Assembly (NCBI GenBank): GCA_051647245.1
Contig: JBOFDS010000008.1
Span: 1 to 64,000, forward strand
DNA: 64,000 nucleotides
Direction: 5' to 3'
Origin: Brevinema_A sp051647245
GTDB lineage: Bacteria; Spirochaetota; Brevinematia; Brevinematales; Brevinemataceae
The translations under genes and the position numbers were made by a program. Positions 58,547 through 64,000 of this stretch are shown piece after piece. The notes below the pieces were generated by a model. That model saw nothing but the letters and a program-made list of their open reading frames with translations, was not told where the DNA came from and searched no databases. How positions within the stretch are numbered: the first letter of the stretch is position 1; each line of letters begins with the position of its first letter.

Positions 58547-60010
58547 ATGAGTCAAAAGAAAGGTTTTGCTATCCTTCAAAAACTCGGACAAGCATTACAG
58601 CTTCCTGTTGCTGTGCTTCCTGCTGCTGGTATTCTATTAGGAATCGGTGCTGGTGTGCCTGCTGCTTTAGCTGCACAAGGAGTTGAACTCCCAGGTTTCT
58701 GGGTGAATTTATTCTCAATCATGGGAATTGCTGGAGATACTGTCTTCGGCGTGTTACCATTATTATTTGCGATAGCAGTTACTATTGCTTTCACAAACAA
58801 TGACGGAACATCTGGTGTAGCAACATTAGTTGGTTACGTTGTATTTTTGGGAACTATGGGTGCTGTAGCTAAGATCATGGGACTTGAAACAAAATCTATT
58901 ATGAATATCCCATCTATTGATATGGGTGTTGCAGGTGGTTTACTTATTGGTGGTACCTCTGCTTATATCTTCAACAGAACATATAACACACAACTTCCTG
59001 AATTCTTAGGATTTTTCGGTGGAAAACGTTTTGTTTTGATCGTTAATATCTTCGCAAGTGTTGCTTTAGGTATGATTATGCCTTTAATCTGGGGACCAAT
59101 CGGTGGTGCTATCCAGTCCTTCTCTAACTGGGCTGCTTACGGCAATCCAAACGTTGCATTCCCACTTTATGGCTTCACAGAAAGAATTCTCCTTCCATTT
59201 GGTGTTCACCATGTATGGAACGTTCCTTTCTTCTTTGAAATTGGTGAATTTACAAACTCTGCAGGCAATGTCGTTCGTGGTGAGATCCCTAGATTCTTAT
59301 CTGGCGACCCTACTGCTGGTAACCTTGCTCCATCTTATCTCTTCAAAATGTTTGGTCTTCCTGCTGCTGCGATCGCTATCGCATGTGCTGCAAGACCTGA
59401 AAAAAGAAAAGCAGTTATGGGAATGATGATTTCTGCAGCTCTTACTTCTTTCTTAACAGGTATCACAGAGCCTATTGAATTTTCTTTCTTATTCGTAGCT
59501 CCAATTCTTTACGTTATCCATGCTTTATTAGTATTAGCAGCTTATGTTGTTATTACACCTATGGATATCCGTCACGGAACAACATTCTCCCATGGTTTGA
59601 TTGACTTTACATTATTATTTGGTCTTGGTCATAATCAACACCTTATCATTCTCTTTGGATTGATTTGGGCTGCATTGTATTTTGTTGTGTTCTACTTTAC
59701 AATCAAATTCTTAGACCTCAAAACACCTGGTAGAGAATTAGAAGATCTTGCTAATTCCAATGCTGGTGCTCCAGCTTCTGACATGGCTGTAAAACTTATC
59801 GCTGCTTACGGCGGTCAAGAAAACATCGAATCTTTAGATGCATGTATCACACGTCTCAGAATTTCTGTAAAAAATCCAGAAGCTGTCGACCAAGATGCTA
59901 TCAAAAAACTCGGTGCAAAAGCTGTGATTGTATCCGGTAACGGAACACAAGCAATTTTCGGACCATTATCCGATATTTATAAAAACGAAATGGCTAAAAT
60001 TGTCAAGTAA
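58547..60010 (+). CDS. nagE: PTS system EIICB, glucose/N-acetylglucosamine family
   Basis: Transports and phosphorylates a sugar using HPr-borne phosphate. 487 aa. The IIC part (about 1-390) has about ten membrane helices with PAAGILLGIGAGVPAA, LPFGVHHVWNVPFFFE and the GITEPIEFSFLFVAP sugar-binding region. The C-terminal IIB domain (about 415-487) contains the phospho-Cys in LDACITRLRISV (Cys about 433). There is no attached IIA, so a separate Crr-type EIIA is needed. nagA just downstream suggests GlcNAc as substrate, but glucose cannot be excluded. AGGAGAAA precedes the ATG. Confidence 0.88.
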   Translation: MSQKKGFAILQKLGQALQLPVAVLPAAGILLGIGAGVPAALAAQGVELPGFWVNLFSIMGIAGDTVFGVLPLLFAIAVTIAFTNNDGTSGVATLVGYVVFLGTMGAVAKIMGLETKSIMNIPSIDMGVAGGLLIGGTSAYIFNRTYNTQLPEFLGFFGGKRFVLIVNIFASVALGMIMPLIWGPIGGAIQSFSNWAAYGNPNVAFPLYGFTERILLPFGVHHVWNVPFFFEIGEFTNSAGNVVRGEIPRFLSGDPTAGNLAPSYLFKMFGLPAAAIAIACAARPEKRKAVMGMMISAALTSFLTGITEPIEFSFLFVAPILYVIHALLVLAAYVVITPMDIRHGTTFSHGLIDFTLLFGLGHNQHLIILFGLIWAALYFVVFYFTIKFLDLKTPGRELEDLANSNAGAPASDMAVKLIAAYGGQENIESLDACITRLRISVKNPEAVDQDAIKKLGAKAVIVSGNGTQAIFGPLSDIYKNEMAKIVK

Positions 60011-60030
60011 GTTTTTCTTATCATAAATTC

Positions 60031-60062
60031 AATCCCCTTCTATAATGGAGGGGATTTTTTAT
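60031..60062 (+). terminator. Intrinsic terminator after the PTS gene
   Basis: AATCCCC and GGGGATT, extended by TTC/GGA, around TATAAT, followed by six T. It abuts the promoter of the next gene. Confidence 0.85.
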
Positions 60063-60092
60063 TTGACTTTTTTATTCAAAACGCGATATAAT
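60063..60092 (+). promoter_or_regulatory. Promoter of the MATE gene
   Basis: TTGACT, 18-bp spacer, perfect TATAAT, 28 nt before the ATG, starting right after the upstream terminator's T-run. Confidence 0.78.
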
Positions 60093-60120
60093 GATTCATC
60101 TTAAATAAAAAAGGTGAAAC

Positions 60121-61467
60121 ATGCCTCGACATAAACGTCTTAGTAAAAAATACACACCCTTATTAATAGCGGTGGGTTTACCTGCAAGTCTTAAAATGAT
60201 TGCAGAGTACATGCAACAATTGATCGATATGATTTATATTGGTCAATATAATACCAATAGTTTTGTTGCCATTTCAAGTATTATCATGCCTCTAGCTGTG
60301 GTGGAATCAATTTGGTGGGGATTAACCTCGGCTAATACTGTTATGATTTCTCAGCGTCTTGGCGCAAAAAAGGACAAAGAAGCATCTACCGTCGCACACA
60401 GAATGTTTATGATTGGGGGAATCTTCTCAGTTTTATTCTTCACATTCTGGCAAACCTGTGCACCTGTGGTGATTCAGATGATGAATCTAACTGGCGATAC
60501 AGCTACGGAAGCAATAAATTACCTCAGAACTTACTCCTATTTATATCTTTTTAGATTTGTATTTGTTGGTGCTCCAAGCTCTGCCTTGATCGCGTTAGGA
60601 AAAACAAAGCAAATCATGTGGGCTACGATTGCACAGTCGTTGACAAATATCGCTCTTAATCCTATTTTTATTTGGGGTGTTGAGGGACTTGTCCCTGAAT
60701 TTGGTCTTAGAGGTGCTGCTTTTGGAACGGTTTCAGCTGAGTTAATTTGTGCATTTATGATTAGTTCGTACTTCATAAAACATAACTTCCTCAATCTCAA
60801 AGAAGTCAAGATAGCTTTTAATAACTTTTTTATAAAAGAACGTTTGATCTATGGGATGCCTATCACAATAGAAATCATGTTTTGGGCATTTGCTTCAGCA
60901 TTGATTATTTCTATGCTTAATGATAAAATTTATCTCGGAGCGGCGATCTTTACGATTGGTTTTCAATTAAGCGATGTTTGTTACAAGGCACTTTATGGAT
61001 TTGACCTTGCTAATATGTCTCTTGTTGGGAAGGCATTTGGGGGCAAAAGAAAAGATAGAGCAATAGCATCGATCAAGTCTTCTTTAAATCTCAAATTAAT
61101 TTTTGGGGGGATACTTTTCATTACGATTTTCCTCTTCCAAGAACAACTAACAAGATTTTTCACAACAGATGAATATATCATTCAACAAACCTTAGATAAC
61201 TTCTTTTGGATACTGGCTGTATCAGCTCTCATCATCACTGTCGGCCTCAACATGAGCACCATGAACGGCATGGGCTACGCAAGATATTCTCTTTATATAA
61301 GCATCGTTGGTATTTCGCTTAGGATCATTATTTCATGGTGGGTGCTATATCACACAAACTTCGGAATTACAGGAGTTTGGATAGCCTCCTTTACAGAAGA
61401 ATCATTACGTCTTTTGTGTACCTATCTTGTACGAAAATTTCTTATTGCCAAGCGTTGGCCAGCATAA
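60121..61467 (+). CDS. MATE-family multidrug/Na+ efflux transporter
   Basis: Twelve-helix inner-membrane antiporter that exports cationic drugs or metabolites. The 448-aa product has two homologous halves with typical Pro/Gly-rich helices: PLLIAVGLPASLKMIAEYM, IDMIYIGQYNTNSFVAI, then ALIISMLNDKIYLGAAI and MSTMNGMGYARYSLY at the matching positions of the second half. AAAAGGTG precedes the ATG. No regulator gene is beside it. Substrate unknown. It ends at a terminator shared with ptsH. Confidence 0.92.
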   Translation: MPRHKRLSKKYTPLLIAVGLPASLKMIAEYMQQLIDMIYIGQYNTNSFVAISSIIMPLAVVESIWWGLTSANTVMISQRLGAKKDKEASTVAHRMFMIGGIFSVLFFTFWQTCAPVVIQMMNLTGDTATEAINYLRTYSYLYLFRFVFVGAPSSALIALGKTKQIMWATIAQSLTNIALNPIFIWGVEGLVPEFGLRGAAFGTVSAELICAFMISSYFIKHNFLNLKEVKIAFNNFFIKERLIYGMPITIEIMFWAFASALIISMLNDKIYLGAAIFTIGFQLSDVCYKALYGFDLANMSLVGKAFGGKRKDRAIASIKSSLNLKLIFGGILFITIFLFQEQLTRFFTTDEYIIQQTLDNFFWILAVSALIITVGLNMSTMNGMGYARYSLYISIVGISLRIIISWWVLYHTNFGITGVWIASFTEESLRLLCTYLVRKFLIAKRWPA

Positions 61468-61472
61468 TGAAT

Positions 61473-61508
61473 CAAAAAAAAAGCACCTAGTAATAGGTGC
61501 TTTTTTAT
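61473..61508. terminator. Bidirectional terminator between the MATE gene and ptsH
   Basis: AAGCACCTA and TAGGTGCTT pair around GTAA, flanked by A9 and T6 runs. Confidence 0.88.
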
Positions 61509-61518
61509 TTGGATAAGA

Positions 61519-61782
61519 TTAGTCTTTTAATTCAGCAAAGAATTTAACCAAAGCTTCGCCGATTTGAGCTTCATCCCCACCGGAAATGTGAGCTGTCAAT
61601 ACGTCGCCTTTTTTAGCGCCGAGAGACATGATTTGTAACAAAGAATTAGCTTTAACTTTTTTATCGCCTTTTTGCAATTCAACAGTTACGCCTTCGAATC
61701 CTTTGATCAATTTAACGAGTTCGTTACCAGGTCTTGTATGAAGTCCTGTGTCGTTGGAAACAGTAATTTCGATTTGATGCAT
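61519..61782 (-). CDS. ptsH: PTS phosphocarrier protein HPr
   Basis: Small cytosolic phosphocarrier passing phosphate from enzyme I to EIIA domains. The 87-aa sequence has the active His in NDTGLHTRPGNELVKL (His15) and the regulatory-serine site KANSLLQIMSLGAKKGD (Ser about 47), which in Firmicutes is phosphorylated by HprK. Whether HprK exists here is not seen. GGGGGA precedes the ATG. It follows ptsI by 27 bp on the same strand and should share its transcript with nagA-ptsI. Confidence 0.97.
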   Translation of the reverse strand: MHQIEITVSNDTGLHTRPGNELVKLIKGFEGVTVELQKGDKKVKANSLLQIMSLGAKKGDVLTAHISGGDEAQIGEALVKFFAELKD

Positions 61783-61809
61783 AGCATCCCCCTTGAAGGT
61801 TATGTTTTA

Positions 61810-63549
61810 TTATCTTGATAAGATCTTTTCAACAGATTCTTTTAAGAAAGCTTCGATTTCTCTTCCATCAGTCATGGTCAATACTTTCTTCGCAATTTCT
61901 TGAGCTTCTGTCATGGTTGTAGATCTGATTACTTCTTTTACTTTTGGAATACTGATCGCACTCATACTGAGTTCTTTCACACCAATACCAATCAAGAAGA
62001 GAGTCGCAAGGTGATTTCCTCCAAGCTCTCCACAGACACCTGTCCAAACACCTTTCGCGTTAGCTGCTGCTGTTGCATGCGCCATCAAACGAAGAACAGA
62101 TGGATTGAAGGAGTCATAAAGATCAACGATATGTGGGTTACCACGATCCACCGCGAGGGTGTATTGTGTGAGGTCGTTTGTACCATAGCTGAAGAAGTCG
62201 ACAATATCAGCCAATTCTCCAGCAATCATTGCAGCAGCAGGAGTTTCGATCATCACACCTTTTTGAATATTTTCATCAAAAGCCACACCTTCTGCTCTGA
62301 GTTCTGCTTTACATTCTTCGAGAAGAGCGTTTGCTTTGACAACTTCATTGACAGAGATAACCATTGGATACATCACACCAACTTTACCTTCTGCAGAAGA
62401 ACGTAAAATCGCACGTAATTGAGTTTTGAAGATATCTACTTTATCGAGACATACACGAAGCGCTCTCCAACCAAGGAATGGGTTGAGTTCGTGTGGGAAT
62501 TGGAAATAATCTAAAGACTTATCGCCACCAATATCTAATGTTCTGATAATGACAAGCTTATTATCGAAAGCTCTCACAACATTAGAATAAGCAATAGCTT
62601 GCTCTTCTTCAGAAGGCCAGTTAGAACGATCCATATACAAGAATTCAGAACGGTAAAGACCAACGCCTTCAGCACCTTGTTCAAGGGCAGGAAGCGCGTC
62701 AATATCTGTTCCAACGTTCGCACAAAGTTCGATATGAGCACCGTCTTTTGTGGTTGCAGGAAGTTCTTTTAATTCAGCCAAACGAGCTAATTCTTTTTTG
62801 TGATCTTCAAGTTTTTTGTTGTAGAAGGTTGCTTGTTCAGAAGTTGGGTTAACAATGATATCACCAGCAGAGGCATCTAAGATCAATTCTTGACCATTAG
62901 AAACACTTTCAAGAACATCTTTTGCACCAACAATAGCAGGAATTACCAAGGTACGGGACATAATCGCAACGTGGGAAGTAGGCCCACCTTCAGCAGTAAC
63001 AAAGCCTAAAACTTTAGTCTTGTCCATTTGAGCAGTATCAGAAGGAGTCAAATCAAAGGCAATAACAACACAAGGCTCATCAATTTCAGATAATTGAGGG
63101 ATGTGGATCCCAAGAATATTCGCGATCAAACGACGGAAAATATCCTTCATGTCTGATGCACGCTCACGCATGTACTCATCTTCCATGTTAGCAAACATCT
63201 CAATATATTGATCAGCAACAGTACGTGCTGCTCTATCAGCTGTGTAAAGCTCATCTTTGATTAAATTTTTCACTTCTTCTTCAACAGCTTCATCTAAAAG
63301 AATCTCAAGGTGACCATCAAAAATCTCTGCTTCTTCATGACCGATATTTTTGATCGTAATTTCTTTAATTCTTTCTAATTGTTGTCTCGCTTCCTCGCGT
63401 CCTTTATCAAACAAAGCACATTCGTCTTGGATTTGGGATTCGGCAATTGGTCTTTCATTGATGTTAATCTCTGGCTGAGCAAAGATAAAAGCTTTTCCAG
63501 AAACAACACCTGGACAAGCGGAAACACCTTTAATAATTTTTGAACTCAT
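61810..63549 (-). CDS. ptsI: PTS enzyme I (phosphoenolpyruvate-protein phosphotransferase)
   Basis: Takes phosphate from PEP and gives it to HPr. The 579-aa length is standard. The active His is in GGPTSHVAIMSRTLVIPA (His193), the PEP-utilisers region includes RSEFLYMDR and RALRVCLDK, and the C-terminal PEP-binding barrel has MIETPAAAMIAGELA, FFSYGTNDLTQYT and GVCGELGGNH. GGAG precedes the ATG. Upstream by 34 bp is nagA. Together with HPr and the IICB transporter it forms the local sugar-uptake core; EIIA is missing in the window. Confidence 0.98.
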   Translation of the reverse strand: MSSKIIKGVSACPGVVSGKAFIFAQPEININERPIAESQIQDECALFDKGREEARQQLERIKEITIKNIGHEEAEIFDGHLEILLDEAVEEEVKNLIKDELYTADRAARTVADQYIEMFANMEDEYMRERASDMKDIFRRLIANILGIHIPQLSEIDEPCVVIAFDLTPSDTAQMDKTKVLGFVTAEGGPTSHVAIMSRTLVIPAIVGAKDVLESVSNGQELILDASAGDIIVNPTSEQATFYNKKLEDHKKELARLAELKELPATTKDGAHIELCANVGTDIDALPALEQGAEGVGLYRSEFLYMDRSNWPSEEEQAIAYSNVVRAFDNKLVIIRTLDIGGDKSLDYFQFPHELNPFLGWRALRVCLDKVDIFKTQLRAILRSSAEGKVGVMYPMVISVNEVVKANALLEECKAELRAEGVAFDENIQKGVMIETPAAAMIAGELADIVDFFSYGTNDLTQYTLAVDRGNPHIVDLYDSFNPSVLRLMAHATAAANAKGVWTGVCGELGGNHLATLFLIGIGVKELSMSAISIPKVKEVIRSTTMTEAQEIAKKVLTMTDGREIEAFLKESVEKILSR

Positions 63550-63583
63550 TCAAAAACTCCTATATATTTTCTATACTTGATTT

Positions 63584-64000
63584 TTATAATTCGATGTAAG
63601 ATCCGTTAGTAACAACACCTTCAACAAACAACTCTTCGTTTAAGATCGTCAAATCAGCTTTATAATTTGGTTTGATGTAACCATATTCATCATCTTTTTT
63701 GATAGATCTTGCAGGATAGAGAGATGCCATTTTGAGTGCATCCACTAAAGGAATATTCACTTTTTGAACAGCATTTCTAAGACATTCGTCCATCAATGTA
63801 GCAGCACCAGAGAGAGTGCCATCTTCAGCAAAACACTTACCATCACGATGTGTAATGATACGCCCACCAAATTCAAAGGTTTCAATATCAGTACCTGCAG
63901 GAGCCACAGCATCACTCACGAGGAAAAGATGGTCGCCAAGTGTCTTATAAGCAATATCAACGGAAGCATAGTTACAATGCTCTCCATCAACGATGATACC
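63584..64000 (-). CDS. nagA: N-acetylglucosamine-6-phosphate deacetylase (3' part; continues past the window)
   Basis: The visible 138 codons are the C-terminal third of NagA, which makes glucosamine-6-phosphate and acetate from GlcNAc-6-P. Reading in from the edge: GIIVDGEHCNYASVDIA, then LVSDAVAPAGTDIE with the conserved metal-site Asp, DGTLSGAATLMDECLRN, LVDALKMASLYPARSI and a closing KADLTILNEE. The frame stays open to position 64000, so the 5' part lies beyond. It precedes ptsI and ptsH on the same strand, supporting GlcNAc as a substrate of the adjacent transporter. Confidence 0.93.
   Translation of the reverse strand, partial: GIIVDGEHCNYASVDIAYKTLGDHLFLVSDAVAPAGTDIETFEFGGRIITHRDGKCFAEDGTLSGAATLMDECLRNAVQKVNIPLVDALKMASLYPARSIKKDDEYGYIKPNYKADLTILNEELFVEGVVTNGSYIEL

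Overview
The window reads as the chromosome of a low-GC (roughly mid-30s percent by eye, not counted) Gram-negative-type spirochaete. The evidence is the flagellar order flgB-flgC-fliE-fliF-fliG-fliH-fliI, an mreBCD set, many short lipoproteins with AxxC-type lipoboxes, a PrsA/SurA-like lipoprotein foldase, AsnA-type asparagine synthesis and a PTS-centred sugar metabolism. I cannot name the genus; a Brevinema- or Entomospira-like lineage is a guess.

Layout. 1-1.3 kb is the edge of an integrated element: a C-terminally broken tyrosine integrase, three 11-bp-phased TGTACACT repeats, a strong terminator and a tRNA-Leu(GAG) whose 3' end faces the integrase. 1.4-3.9 kb holds glyA and a double cyclic-nucleotide-domain regulator. 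4-7.4 kb (minus) is a proS-xth-birA operon. 7.6-8.2 kb is a secreted TPR protein. 8.2-11.4 kb (minus) is rodZ-like, rimO, pgsA. 11.6-16.6 kb (plus) is a lipoprotein, ExbD, TonB and an AddB-like nuclease. 16.6-21 kb (minus) is leuS-tyrS-sir2. 21.1-25.6 kb (minus) is a glycosyltransferase, mreB-mreC-mreD and a lipoprotein. 25.8-27.6 kb is a large exported protein with a degenerate M1-peptidase look. 27.6-34.5 kb holds gpmI, a NifS/NifU-type Fe-S pair, two lipoproteins, murF and a metallo-beta-lactamase-fold hydrolase.

34.5-41.5 kb (minus) is the flagellar basal-body cluster. It starts at an excellent sigma-28-type promoter before flgB and is cut by two intrinsic terminators with new sigma-70-type promoters before fliE and fliF. 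41.6-50 kb (minus) is prsA-like, rnr, lgt, mutL, a lipoprotein, a membrane protein and alr, with a 94-nt out-of-frame overlap at alr. 50-54.8 kb (plus) is a HAD phosphatase, a GyrB/ParE subunit, a stand-alone PTS EIIB-like protein of unknown role, and class II fructose-bisphosphate aldolase. 54.8-58.3 kb (minus) is acyl-CoA ligase, RNase HI and asnA. 58.5-64 kb is a sugar block: PTS IICB (GlcNAc/glucose type), a MATE pump, HPr, enzyme I and the 3' part of nagA.

Most genes are ordinary core functions. Transcription units are short and well punctuated: nearly every unit has a recognisable promoter (TTGnnn, 16-18 bp, TATAAT-like) and an intrinsic terminator, often one hairpin serving two convergent genes. 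The items most worth following are the EIIB-like protein, the segmented flagellar cluster with its sigma-28 promoter, the pseudo-M1 exported protein, the short RNase R, the phased repeats at the integrase/tRNA junction and the long alr overlap.
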